In this document: piece by piece, positions 43,641-58,728 of the stretch | Numbering within the stretch: position 1 is the stretch's first letter | Layout of the letters: each line of letters opens with the position of its first letter | NCBI RefSeq assembly: GCF_004193775.1 | Contig: NC_041011.1 | Coordinates: forward strand, 47,313,167 to 47,377,166 | DNA from: Glycine soja | Lineage: Eukaryota; Streptophyta; Magnoliopsida; Fabales; Fabaceae | DNA: 64,000 nucleotides | Reading direction: 5' to 3' | The notes under the pieces: model-generated | Told to the model about the DNA's origin: nothing | What the model saw: only the letters and a program-made list of their open reading frames with translations | Database searches by the model: none | Position numbers and translations under genes: made by a program

Positions 43641-44955
43641 ACTTCGCATATTTTTCATATTAATATATAGCTAGGTAGAGTTTTATGGGTTAAACGAATT
43701 TATCTGATAAATTTTATTCAACCAAATATTAACTTGGATAAATATTTTTGAATCACTTAAAATTCAATCAAAATATTTTTGAAGCTGTACAAGTCGTGAT
43801 TCTCTTGCCATAGTGTAATTCGTCTTGTTTTGTATTTTTTTTTCTTTCAGCATTGTACCAAAAGAAAAAGTTGTGCATTTTAAACTTTTCTATCTAATTA
43901 GTTAAACACTATTCTATCCCTTTTTGAGTCATTCTGACTTCAGAACTCAACGCTTAAATTGTCACCAAATGTTTTTTAAGTACATTTATTATGTTTATTT
44001 GTGTTCATATTTAGAGTAATTAGAGTTTAAAAGGTATTTAATAAAAATATAAGCATAATTAAATTTGTTACGAAAAATATAAGCACAAAAAGAAAAGAAT
44101 TGCGGGAACCCTAGTCCAGCCCAACCTAGCCCTCAAATTCGCTCGGCACCACACAAACACACACATACACTTTATTTAAATTTTTATATAATGAAATAAA
44201 ATATTTTAAGAAAGGTGGATTATTGAATTGGTTCTGTATGACGTTTCTTGACCTGATGGAAATGTGATTTGAGTTTTAATTTTTCATATCCATCTCTTTT
44301 CTTGACCTAATAGTTCACTAGCATATGATTCATTCTTGATTATTGTGGTTGTTATTGCTATTATGGATATTTGGAAAACCATCAGGCTCCAAAGGTTACC
44401 TTCAAGAAGCCTATTGGAAGTATAACCATTTCTGGCCATAAGTTCCTGGGATGCCCATTTCCTTGTGGTGTTTTAATAACTCGTTTGGAATATATCAACA
44501 CATTAGCTAAAAATGTTGAATATATTGCTTCAAGGGATGTCACAATCACAGGAAGTCGTAGTGGGCATGCTCCAATTTTTCTCTGGTATGCACTCAAAGA
44601 AAGAGGTTCAGTAGGACTCCAAAATGAAGTACAAAAATGCATAATTAGTGCACGTTATTTACAACATCGACTTCGTGAAGCCAAAATTGGTGCAATGTTA
44701 AATGAGTTTAGCAACACTGTCGTCTTTGAGAGGCCTCAAGATGATGACTTCGCTCGTAAGTGGAGCTTAGCATGCAAAAAAAATATTGCACATGGGGTGG
44801 TGATGCAACATGTTACTGTTGAGATGTTGGACTCCTTCGTTAATGAATTTATTCAGGAACGACAAATTTGGTTTCAAGATGATGGTAAGAGAAATCCCCT
44901 ATGCCTTGCAAACGACATTGGTGTTGGAAATTGTGCTTGCATATTGCACGAATGA
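41123..44955 (+). CDS. SDC: Serine decarboxylase-like (histidine decarboxylase-like) PLP enzyme
   Basis: Five exons join in frame to 462 aa: 41123-41378, 42034-42265, 42363-42556, 42708-42844, 44386-44955 (TGA). It is a group II PLP-dependent decarboxylase of the plant serine decarboxylase family, which makes ethanolamine from serine for choline and phospholipid synthesis. Visible motifs are GGTEGNLHG (151-159), [14 protein letters not shown] with PLP-stacking H179, [10 protein letters not shown] with D260, and SGHKFLGCP with Schiff-base K292. The N-terminus is short and unlike the family's usual one, and GGTEGN is preceded by TT where the family usually has NC. ATG at 41159 is an alternative start, and the AG at 41141-41142 could serve as acceptor for a leader intron from 34623. 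Intron 4 (1541 bp) holds a MITE and an AT tract. All motifs are intact, so activity is plausible. Histidine or aromatic amino acid use cannot be excluded. Confidence 0.9.
41972..42000. repeat. (AT)n microsatellite in decarboxylase intron 1
   Basis: About 29 bp of AT dinucleotides just upstream of the exon 2 acceptor. Confidence 0.9.
43079..43519. mobile_element. 441-bp MITE in decarboxylase intron 4
   Basis: The left end TGTTTGGATAGAGAATTTCAA is similar to the reverse complement of the right end (GAATGTGTTTGGATGGAGGA). The interior is rich in 'gaaatttt/aaaatttc' palindromes. It is flanked by TAAGAGTA at 43071-43078 and 43520-43527. The 8-bp duplication suggests an hAT-like or related non-autonomous element. 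Confidence 0.75.
43587..43638. repeat. (AT)n microsatellite in decarboxylase intron 4
   Basis: About 52 bp of uninterrupted AT dinucleotides. Confidence 0.95.
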
Positions 44956-47517
44956 TTTTCATGCTTGTGTGTTCAATTGTGTTTCCTAGCTTTAATTTTT
45001 CCTTTCTGAATAGTGTATTGGATACAATGTCATAATATATTTCCGAACCATCTGCATTATTATCAGCAATATGCATATTGTACTATTTCTTTTGTGGTCT
45101 TATTAACCAGTAATTTTTGGAGGTATCGATTAAAAATTTTAAAAAAAAGAACTTATTTATTGTAAAAATCATAAAAGAATAAAAAAGGTTATAAATATTG
45201 TAAATTTTCACATTTCAATAAAAGCATTTTTATTTTAAATTTATTAACGAATATCTTAAAAATACCAGTTAATATTTATCTTTCTTTTATATATTATCTT
45301 TAGCATTGATTTCACCCAAAGGGTGTACGTATTTAAAAAGAAAAACTAACTTATATGTCATTTAAAAGTTTATAAGCTGAAACTTATAAATTATAAACTA
45401 TAAATTAATTAAAAATTAAAAGCTTAAAAATTAGTTGATTGAATTAAGAGTGTTTGCTGACATGAACTAATAAATCAGTAGTTGCTAAATGACATAAAGT
45501 GAATTATTTAATTATTAATTGATTATGTGTGTATCACTTTCAATATTTCAATTTATTTCTAATATATAATAATTAGGACAACAATTTTTTATTTTTACAT
45601 CAGATTTAAATATGTTTTAGATCTTTAATAAATTTACAAATTTTAGTTTAAGTTTTTAATTAAAAAAAATCTTTGTATTGTGTCCTAATAAAACAATTTT
45701 TTTTTTATTCTTGTTATTTTATTTTAGTTTTAATATAACAATTTTTTTGTTTTTTCCCCTAAGATATGTAAATAATTTGTTATTAGTTCTATCAATACTT
45801 TTCAAGAGAATAATACAAAATGAACACAAAATATTTTCTCGACAATTTCTGTACTATATTTGTAGCCTCTTTTATAGTCGTGTTGGGTTGTAGTGCTACA
45901 GTATTTTTCTATGCATCAACTAAATAAAATATTAAAAATATATATAAACGTGCCACTTAATTTAAGTTTCCATATGAGCCCTAATATACAATCTTATCCA
46001 ATCATGAATAAACTATTCAATTTCTGCCTTACTCTTATCCAATTATTCTTCTTAATTAATTAATCAGTCTTTACCAATTGAAATTATTAAATTATGATTT
46101 TTTTACCACAAAATATATTAGTAATTGATGAACAATATTAAATTACAGCATGCATGTCTAACAGCGCTTCCTGTTAGTTGGAAGTACAACTTACAAATAT
46201 AAACTACAACATAAAGTTCGTCTTTGAAATAAATATTTTCCTTATAAGCTAAAAATTAATATGAATAGATAATTAACATTGATCTAAGCAAAATACTAAA
46301 GATAATAGAAGCTTTTGGAGAAGTTGACGGAGAGAACTTTACAAATTTACTTACAGATAAGCCCAGGTTTAATTATAAAAAAATGTTAATTCATTTAAAT
46401 TTTTAAAAAATTATCCTTATGGAATCTCAAACCAGACCACAGCTGCAGCACGCATAACATGGGTGCTATATATCCTTCCCGCTTTACAACAAATTAAGAA
46501 AATGAAATATGCATGTGCTAAAATTTTCAATTAATTACTTGAATTTTTTTAACTGCTATTATAGTTCTTTAATGTAACCTGTTTTGCGATGATCTTTCCA
46601 TTTCATATTATAATATTATATTGAAAATGTTTAAAAAAACTATTTTGGCCTTCATCCACTACAATAAAAGTGTCTTCTATTGAAAAAAAGAAATCTATTC
46701 AACTCAAAAACTATTAACCTCCTTCATTTATTTATTTATTATTATTTATCTATAAAAGAATCTAAAACGATAATTATTTTTAAAGTACTACACCCAGTTG
46801 AATTAAACACTATTTAATAGAGTTAACAAGGCAGGTAATTTCTGGTGGAACCTACAGACTCCATGGGTTTGTCTCTTTTCTACTGGATCAATGGACATGA
46901 TATTTTTCCATGTGTACGTGCATCAGTGTCTTCTTGTTTTGTCTCGCCAAACTCACCCCATCCACGTGATTCATGCGAACAACAAATACGAATGCTTCCG
47001 ATGATGAGACAATTTTCATTTCCGATGATGTGGTTCGATTAGATTAGATCGTTTATTAGAAGAACATTGTTTGCTTCTTCAAGTTCAACAATTGTTTAAA
47101 GAAATAAATTAAAGCTCAAATATGACATATATCTGTCTTTAAAATGTTTTTTTATATAAAATATTGAAGGCAATAATTTAATGAATAATACCTAACCCCT
47201 TAGAATATCAAACATTTTTTACCGTTTGTTTTAATAAGATTTTTTTTATAAAAAATTATATCAACAATTATTATGAGTTAGAACTTAGAAGTACTTCAAA
47301 AATTATATGTCATATTATAAAATGTTTGCTTCTTCAACTTTTTTTTTTATTTTCTTAATTAATATGTTAAGATGGTCATTCATTTGTTTACTAAAAGAGA
47401 TTTAAACCCACCTCCCCTTACCCCTTCAACAATAGTTATCACACTCGTTTCAAATTAGTTTGTTTAAAATTTATTTTTAATAATCACGTGAGAAACATTC
47501 TATTTTAACCTAAAATT
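44956..47517. other. 3' flank of the decarboxylase gene and AT-rich intergenic DNA
   Basis: No supportable gene. A stretch at about 45604-45790 ('tttaaatatgttttagatc', 'tttagt..tttaat') resembles one end of the element at 51814-52218 and may be a decayed relative. ORF 46845-47042 lies in a more GC-rich patch but has no recognisable similarity. Confidence 0.5.
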
Positions 47518-47727
47518 TTAAGATCTGCCGCAACTAAACACACTGAGGAAAGCTAGGTTGACAATCTCGTAGTTGCCAGTGTGGCATGAGGAACTCAAGG
47601 TGTCGTCGCTATTGTTTTGGCCCCAGTAGATGGCAATGCCACCAGTGCTGGCCTCTGAAGATTTTATTATGGTGAAGAAGAATATTTTCAAGAGAATAAG
47701 CATCAATGATTGCCTTTTGGAAGTCAT
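47518..47727 (-). pseudogene. Truncated class III (GH18) chitinase
   Basis: From ATG at 47727 on the minus strand, 69 codons. A hydrophobic signal-like segment (SLMLILLKIFFFTII) is followed by [40 protein letters not shown], then a stop at 47518-47520. The mature start [10 protein letters not shown] and the NLAFL strand are those of hevamine-like class III chitinases, about 300 aa when complete. Everything after about 40 mature residues, including the DxxDxDxE catalytic motif, is absent, and no continuation was seen downstream on that strand. It lies about 7 kb from the intact chitinase at 54720 but is in the opposite orientation and diverged, so it is a separate, dead family member. A longer in-frame start at 47778 also exists. 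Confidence 0.8.
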
Positions 47728-47806
47728 GTGTACTGGGATTATTCTTTTAGCTCGATGATTGTAGAAGCATGAGAACAAAGCAACTTATTTATATTGGAAA
47801 TTTTTA

Positions 47807-47845
<39 letters not shown>

Positions 47846-48402
47846 TTTATCGGGATTATTCTTTTAGTTGATTTTGTAAAAATATTATTATTTTTATTTA
47901 TTTATTAAATTATATATAAAAACTTAAAATCACACTTATTTTAAGATAAATGAAGTATTATTTAAGTATTATTTATTTTTAATTTAAGCTTGTAGATAAA
48001 AAAAATATAATTAACAGAATATTTTATTAATGGTGGTCAATCTATGTTAACAAAAATTAATTATTAAAAAAAGTTTATGAGCATTTTATATTGATGTATG
48101 GTGATAAAAAAATACATAATAAATTAATTATTACGTGATAATGTAAAAAAGTTATATTTACTTTCAAATTAAATTCATATCAAAATATTGTTCGATTTTC
48201 AATATATGACCGAGACAAATTAGCCAAATTAAAATATCAAAGCCAGGTTAAATTATAGACTGCTTATATATGTTGTGCTTATGTTGTGCATGTGATCTAT
48301 TTTTACCCTACCTTTTTCTTGGGTAAAAATAAAGCACGTGGAAAAGAATTTTAAATTTTGAAAAGAGGGTAGTGTTTATAGACTATAGAAGTAATAATAG
48401 AA
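47728..48402. other. AT-rich intergenic DNA with an AT microsatellite
   Basis: Holds (AT)n at 47811-47841. Otherwise no gene or recognisable element. Confidence 0.5.
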
Positions 48403-48657
48403 AGGAAGAAAATTTAATTATTTTATTATAGAAACCAATTTTTATTTTCTTTTTACTTAAACAAAAAACAACATTGCTTATATTTTCCTTTGTTTCTATT
48501 TTATTTTCTTCTATCAAAATGTATCATTAGGAAGAAAATTTAATTATTTTATTATAGAAACCAATTTTTTTATTTTCTTTTTACTTAAACAAAAAAAACA
48601 TTGCCTATATTTTCCTTTGTTTCTATTTTATTTTCTTCTGTCAAAATGTATCATTAG
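48403..48657. repeat. 126-bp tandem duplication
   Basis: Two adjacent copies, starting at 48403 and 48529, both begin AGGAAGAAAATTTAATTATT and end 'caaaatgtatcattagg'. They differ by a few substitutions and small poly-T/poly-A indels, so the duplication is fairly recent. Confidence 0.9.
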
Positions 48658-48754
48658 GGTCCGGCCAGTTGTTTTAGCATTGAAGGTAATATGTGCCTTT
48701 ACGTTAAACTAAATTAATCTATAAATGTCAAAATAATTTATAAAATTTTAAGCC

Positions 48755-49446
48755 TTAATATTTATTCCCGTGATTTGGGGTATGTTATTTTTAGTCTCTG
48801 AACTTTAAAAATATTTTTTATTCCCTAAATTTTGACGAATATTTATTTTTAGTTCATAACATAATAAATTGGTTTTTTTATGGTAGTTTTTATTATTTCG
48901 TAATGGATTTTTTAATAGTTTGTAACAGTTTTAAAATATAAATTCAAGAAATTAAAAATAAAAAATAATTTATGAAAGCTAAAAACCATCATAGTATCAA
49001 TTTATTTGGTCAAAGACTAAAAAGGGTAATTTGTCAAAATTTAAAAATAAAAAAATAGTTTCAAACTTAAGGGATTAAAAAACACACACACCTAAAATTT
49101 AGAGACTAAACCAAGCAATTAAACTTTGTTTAAAACTAATCTTGATGTCAAAGATCATTTTTTATACTTGTTTTAAAAGTTGTAGAAACCCGTTTGCAAG
49201 AAAATTGATTTATTTTTCAAATTAAATCATAATATTAGTTTATTTTGAATTAATATTTTAAAGCTATCATAAAGTAAGAAAAAAAATTAACACAAAGCAT
49301 TAAAAATTTATATAAAATGTCAATTTATTACGTCATGAATTAAAAAATTAATTAATAAAACTGAAGGACTAAAAAAATATTTTTAAATTTTAGTGACTAA
49401 AGAAACACACCCCTAAATTCCAGGGACTATAACATAACAGTAATTA
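48755..49446. mobile_element. Decayed inverted-repeat element (MITE-like)
   Basis: The left part carries 'ggggtatgttatttttagtctctgaa' (given in part: GTTATTTTTAGTCTCTGAA). The right part has the inverse, 'ttagtgactaaagaaacacacccctaaattccagggacta'-type sequence around 49390-49430, and a second, similar inverse block at 49070-49120. No target duplication was resolved. It may be two overlapping copies of one family. Confidence 0.4.
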
Positions 49447-51813
49447 AACAAACTTTAAATACATCCTATATTAAAACCATTTAATTGAATTCTTGATTTT
49501 CTACATTATTTTTAATTAAATCTTTGACTATATTTTGCTTAGAATTCCGTTAAACACAAAGTCTTAGTTAATCTTTTTTTAAATAGTTTAATAACTTACT
49601 AAATAATTATATCAGTTCGCCTTTGAATTATATGAATTTTTTTTACAATTAAGTTCATGTGCTATAATCCAACCTTAATACAAATGTAATAAAAAATTAA
49701 TTAAAAATATTTTGTAAATTTAGAGTAGTTACAACTTTTTAAATTATAAATTTTTTAAAGATTTTAAAATATCTCAACAACTCATAAATGAATTACGGCA
49801 GTGTTTGTAATTAACATCTTTTTTTCCCTATTTCCTTTATTAAAAAATAAATTGATTAGTACTTTATTTTTGTTTACTACTATTTTAATAATCATGTTGT
49901 CTTTATGTTTCAACTAAATTGAAATAATCAAAAGAAACTATATTAACTAATTTTGGAAAAATATTATTAATCTAAATATAATAAAAATATTATGGATCTA
50001 TATTAATTTTTGAAGCCGCCGAGTCTGTTAACCATGTGTTTCAGGAGTGGCCGTGTGTGGAGTGGTCACGGTGGTGGTGGGTTTCTCTACAATACTCCAT
50101 TATGTGGGGCGTGATCTTTTTCAATACTTTAATGGCCTATCATGGAGCACAAGCATTCACAATGAAAGGTGGCAACTGATTCGGTAGTGGAGTATGGGCA
50201 TTTGTCTAGGGGAGAACATGGTTGGAGTATGTGGTGGTGACTAATGTGGGTTAAGAATTGTGTATGAAGGGTTTAGGAAGAGGTGAGAGGTGGGGATAAA
50301 ATGGGAAACATAGGAATTGAAACTTAAAAGGGGGTGAAGTTAGAAAAAGTAGGGTGTGAATAACAAAGTTCCTGGGCTCGTCTTGGATTGGTTGACATAA
50401 TCAATGATACCTTTTTTATGGGACATTAATTTTAGTCTCTGTTCTTCAAGCTGAATTCTGGGACATTCTTTTAAGTTTTAAGTCTTGGGCTTTTATGGAG
50501 TCTACGTGTGGACATGGAGATCATTATAGAGACGGATTGTTTGGATGCGGCTTATGTAAGGAAAAAAAAAAAAAAAAACCAGGGTTAACTGCAAAGGAAG
50601 AAGAAATAGAAAATTTCTACGAGGGGTATGTTTTTAATTTCCTAAAGGCCATTAAACCTAGAAAGTAGAAAATAATATCATCATATTCAACTCCTCATAA
50701 GAATACAATAAATAACCTAATTTGGTGTCACGAGTGAATAGTAACAACTATAATAAAAACTAAAGCCCATATCAAATAAAATCCTTGAGCCAGTAGAACT
50801 TCCCAGTTCCCCCCACTTTATTTGGGGTCTAGTTTGGATCATATATCTTAACAGGGTATGTACTCTATATTTTCCATCCGTTTTACCAGATGCATGTTAT
50901 TTCCATTTTGGAGTTCAAACTCAAAGAGTTCTCACATATGGAATCACGCCCATATATAAAGAGGCTAACTAATTAGCCAACAAGTTAATTAAGAGTGGAT
51001 TTCAATTACTTTGTACCCTTCAAATTTTTTGACTTTCCATCAGATTTTCTTTCTTTTCATTTGTTAGCTAACAGTAGCACTGCTTCTATATTATTCTCTT
51101 TAGGATTCTAATAGCTTTTTGTTAAACCCCCTTACTTAAAAATAAACAAATAAACTAATTGGCATGCATTTTCAAAAGCCTTCTCCATTCAATTTATTCC
51201 GCTGTAATCTCGTTCCCATATAAAGTTGATTAGATTAAAGAATGTCACTGCATTATTATACATATATTCTCTCACATAGAAAACTTTTTCTTCATGTAAT
51301 CATAATTAATTATTCTATACTTGGATTGTAGTTCAATCATCTAATACTTATATGACGATGAATATACACCAAGCAAATAATTTTTTTTCTTATAAGAATG
51401 AATACACCAAGTTGACCAAGCCTCGCCTTTGACATCAAATGGGAATTGAGATCACAAATCCGGGAGTTGACCCTTTCTCATCATATACAAAGCACTTGCA
51501 GACATTCTGGACTGGTTTGTCAATTGGACATTCTGAGAGTACTATATATTATCCCTACGCCCTAACGTTATTCCTTTACACACAAGTTAATCCACAAAAT
51601 CAAATTGATATCAGATTTTTTCATTAAAATATATTATACAGTTATCAGTATCAAATCTAAGTTATTTTAAATAATTATTTTAGGTTAATTTTAGTTGTCG
51701 CAAATTTGAGTTCAGATTTTATATAAAAAAAAAACAAAAAATTGAGTTCAGATTTTATCAAAAAAAAAAAATTGAGTTCAGATTGTGACTTACACGGTAG
51801 ATGATAAGTATTT
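49447..51813. other. Intergenic DNA with a possible LINE remnant
   Basis: Mostly AT-rich. A GC-richer stretch at about 50010-50250 translates on the plus strand to fragments such as ESVNHVFQEWPCVEWSRWWW and, after stops, GRTWLEY. The spacing resembles the zinc-binding C-terminus of plant LINE reverse transcriptases, but the match is weak. No other gene was seen. Confidence 0.35.
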
Positions 51814-52218
51814 GATTTAAATATGTTTTTTTATGATATTAAATAATTTTTTGATTTTGTGTTTAGTTCTTAATAAGTTTTTATTTTGTATTGAGTCTTT
51901 CATAAAAATAATAATTTGATTTTTTGTTTTTGATATTTTTTTTAGTCCTTAATAAATTATCGAATTATGTGTTTAGTGAATTTTATTTTAGTCTCAACTA
52001 ATAAAAATTAAAAAAAATTATCAAAAAGTAAACATAAAATTCGCTAATTAAAAAATTTTATCAAAAAGCAAACATAAAATTCGCTAATTTATCATATGTT
52101 AAAAAAATGTCAAGACAAAAAATAAAATGATTTTATTAAAGACTCCACACAAAAAAAAAATTATTAGGAAATAAACACATAAATTAAATACTTATTAGGA
52201 ATAAAACGTATTTAATTC
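51814..52218. mobile_element. 405-bp MITE, probably MULE-type
   Basis: The left end GATTTAAATATGTTTTTTTA is similar to the reverse complement of the right end (GAATTAAATACGTTTTATTC). It contains repeated 'tttagtccttaataaatt' tracts. The flanks are TAAGTATTT (51805-51813) and TAAATATTT (52219-52227), a 9-bp duplication with one mismatch. Confidence 0.65.
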
Positions 52219-52812
52219 TAAATATTTATAATATATTCATTAACTATATTTATAATATACAAATATCGATAAATACATAGTTATAATTTTAAACATTTAA
52301 CTAAATGCTATGTACAAATAAGAATAAAATGTTCGTGGACAGGGGAATGGAATACATGATAAAAGGACTCACTGCAATAATAACTCGTATGCATCTAATC
52401 TAAAGGTACTAGTATATGATATATTTTTTTTAAAAAGTTTAATTTTGATATCCGGATATTTTTATACTTTAATTAATTACAATAATTCTAAATATTACTT
52501 ATAATAATACTTTTTCTTCTATTCTTATATATAAGACTTAAGTTTAAAATTGTATTTGTCTACTTTTATAAAACACAATCTATAATATTTTTAACATTAA
52601 TTATTTTTAGATTAATAATATCTCTTATTAAAAGAAGAAAGATAATATATTAATACATCATTAAAATAGAGATAAGTATTAATTAATAATAAGGATAATT
52701 TTATAAAAGCTATAAATTTAAGATAAATTTATTATTATCAACTAAATAAATCACTTTCCTTAATCTTGCTAAATTAGGTAATTGAATCTTATATATAAGA
52801 ATGGAGGGAGTG

Positions 52813-55634
<2,822 letters not shown>

Positions 55635-56209
55635 AGAGTGGTTGCAATTAGCCAATGATTTTTTATTTTCAAGTTGTGATTTTAAAAGTAATAACTACTA
55701 GGAAAAGAATAATGTACTTTTGTGAAGTGGTGTGTTGTTATCTGCAATTGTGGGCGCATGAATATATTGCACTTTGGTTTGTTTTATTTTCAACTTAACT
55801 AATAGTAGTATTTTAAAACAAGTTGAACATAACAGCTAATGTGGAAAGACAATGAAGATTAATTTAGACCTGAGAAGCCCTTCGCTTAAATCATACTGCA
55901 ACTCGCCAATTATTATTGTATCTGTTAACGTGAAATAGTTTTTTATTTTTGGTAGAAAGCAAGCATAGGAGAGGTTTTAGCCAATGAAATCTATTATAAA
56001 AAGGAACATGTGTAATGGGGAAAGAACAGAGCCGCAAGTGAACTTCAAAAGGTTCGGTTAAACATAGAAAAGACATCTCTTAATAAAAAATCAAATTTAG
56101 GGAACTGAAACTCGACTAGCCTAACCCCATGTTGAAATATTCCACACAGCTTATTAAATACATTAGAAGCAGCATATAAAGCAAGTTTATATTTCGTTAG
56201 ACATAATTC
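55635..56209. other. 3' flank of the chitinase gene
   Basis: Probable 3'-UTR then AT-rich DNA. Antisense ORFs at 55891-56251 have no recognisable similarity. Confidence 0.5.
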
Positions 56210-56548
56210 AGAAGGCCTACTAAGTCGGATGTTGATGTTAAAGCATCTCAACGAATGACTCAGTCATGCATGGAAGCGTTTCCAATTCCAATTTCTGACC
56301 AAAATTTCAAATGCCATGAAAGCACTAACACTAACACCTGTTCATGCTAAATATATAACACAATTAAAATGTTCACTTATGATAACAACAGGGCAATAAT
56401 TAAACTAAGATAAGATGAAACCTAGTAAGCAAACAACCAACCAAAAAGCAAGATTGGCATCAACCCATCAAAGAGGAATACACGTGTTCTTCTAAAATTA
56501 TATATAGTATATCCTGAAAGTCTTAACGGTTAACTTGCCGTCTTTTCA
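56210..56548. repeat. Diverged copy of the pyruvate kinase 3' flank
   Basis: Matches 58383-58728 in the same orientation: 'ttccaatttct.a.caaaatttcaa', 'aacaaccaaccaaaaagc'/'aacaaacaactaaaatgc', 'attggcatcaaccca.caaa', 'gttcttctaaaatta'. The 58.4-58.7 kb copy lies just after the pyruvate kinase stop (minus-strand 3'-UTR). Pyruvate kinase coding sequence is not seen beside this copy. Confidence 0.7.
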
Positions 56549-58030
56549 AGTGTTTCTTGGCTTCAGCATATATGGAAACAACACGCTTATAATCAATAAA
56601 GAAATAAAAAGGAATAGGGGAATAGTGTGATAAGTCTCTGTTAAGTGTTAACCAGTCATGTGGGTGCATTTTTGGCATCAAAAGAATTAATTCAGTTGGA
56701 GGCTTCCAAACAACAGAGTTTATTCATCACAATCTCTTTCATCTCACTTATAGGCCAATCTTATCAAGTATGCATAAAATTTTATGTTGAAAATAATTCA
56801 AGTCTCACATAGGCTAAAAATAATCTCACATCAGAATATATAAATGAGGGACAACCTTCATCCCTTTAGCTAACTTTTGGGTTGAGTTAGGCCTCTCACA
56901 TTATACACTCTAAGACTTTCTTACCTTCTTTAAGTTAGATGGAGCCGTGGTGGAAAGAATAAGAGGCTGTTTTTTTTCTTCTTTTTTTTATAAAAAAACG
57001 TTTAAAAAATAAAAACTAACGCATTCTAATAATTTTCTTACTTCCATTACATCTAATACATTTCTGTAAACAAGAAATTAAAAGAAAATATACAGCACTT
57101 GCAGCATGCAATAGTAGTTTCATTTGATATCTCCATTTTGTTATTTGTAGATTCTCCGGATAAGTTTTGATGTATTTATTGGACAGGAAATGAGTAAGTA
57201 ATTCACATCCACGTCAAAGAATAGGGTGACCAACCAATGGGAGGAAATGTATAGGTTTTAAATTACAACTTGTTAAAGGGAGCGTGTGGCTTATGAGAAA
57301 CGTGGGCTATCTTATATTCAAACTTCCAAGTATGGAGGCTGCTGGATAAGAGAGTTAATAGTTAGAAAAAAATTATGAACATATATTCATTTTTTTTCTT
57401 CTTATTTCCACTTCATTTTGTTCTTTTCTTTTTTAACTGGTTTCCAAGTCATTTTCTTCTCATTTCTTTATTATTTTCAAATCATTTATTGTATTTATCA
57501 CTTTTTCTATATATTATTTTTATTATTATTTTGTTTCTATCTTTTTTCCTCTTTTCATCTCAAGAGTAATGATATTTGTACATCCTATTTTTTTTTTTAA
57601 GTACGAGTGAGAAAAAGAGATACATAATAAAAAAAATCAAAGTAAATAAGTAAATTAATAAATATGAGAAATGGTGTAATGAGAATTGATTGAGAAATAA
57701 AAATAAGGCAAAAATTGAATATATGAAAAATTAGGTATATGTGTAGTATTTTCTAAACCCCAATTCACCCTAACCCAAAGTGAGGTGGATATTCATAATT
57801 CATATATTTAATAATTGTAACCGAGCACTTGGGCCACTACAGTCTACATAGGCCCTGAAAGTGGTTGTTATTAATATCGGGCAACGTTGGCTACTTTTAA
57901 TGCAAGTAATTGATAGAACAAGGATAGTAGAAGATATCGAGGGATCGCATAAAAGATAGTGCGACATGATAACTGCTAAAAGCTACAGTGAATGCTTATT
58001 TATAAAGTGTAGTAGCTCGGGATCTAGCTC
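56549..58030. other. Intergenic DNA with a repeat fragment
   Basis: At about 56784-56925, 'caagtctcacataggctaaa', 'tatataaatgagggacaacc' and 'gggttgagttaggcctctca' resemble a common plant dispersed repeat, possibly an LTR fragment; the call is weak. T-rich tract at 57380-57560. A MITE-like stretch starts with 'gagtaatgatatttgtacatc' at about 57564. No gene. Confidence 0.4.
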
Positions 58031-58330
58031 AATTTTTGTTGAAAATATCTTTAGTAGCTAAAAGTTCAATTCTTATATAAAAAAAGTTTAGCTATTAATT
58101 TACCAAATTTAAAACCGAAATGATTGATCCTGTTAAGCATATTCCATACGGCTTATGAAGTGCTCGAATTTGATTTTGTTGTAAATATCTTTGGTAGCTA
58201 AAGTTCAATTTCGATCCAAAATATACTCGAATAAAGTAATTTATCACATAGAAAGTATCTAAGTTAACAAAATCAAATTTAAAACCGAAATGCTTGATCC
58301 TATCAAGCATATTTCATACGGCTTATGAAC
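58031..58330. repeat. Tandem duplication of about 140-155 bp
   Basis: Both copies contain 'aatatcttt.gtagctaaa.gttcaatt' and end 'aaatttaaaaccgaaatg.ttgatcct.t.aagcatatt.catacggcttatgaa' (described in pieces). The first lies at about 58035-58160, the second at about 58175-58330. Confidence 0.85.
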
Positions 58331-58728
58331 TGAATGACACAAGCGAAAGCAAATTAACATTATATTAATGATGGTCATATATCAGACCTACTAATTTGGA
58401 TACTAAATATAACAATCAATGGTTAAGTCTGACTCGGTCCAGGATGTGGCTGAAAGCATTTTTCATTCCAATTTCTAATCAAAATTTCAATGTCACCTAC
58501 TATCATATGTCTAATGTCCGTGATTAATATAGAACAATCACCCAAAAATAATGATAACAAGAAAGTAATAGATGAAGAAAAAATGAAAAACCTAGGCAAC
58601 AAACAAACAACTAAAATGCCGGACTTAGCAAATTGGCATCAACCCACCAAAAGGGAACATGCTCTTCTAAAATTAAATATATTGTCCTGAAAGGCTGAAA
58701 CTTGGTTCATGGCCATCTTCACCTTTTT

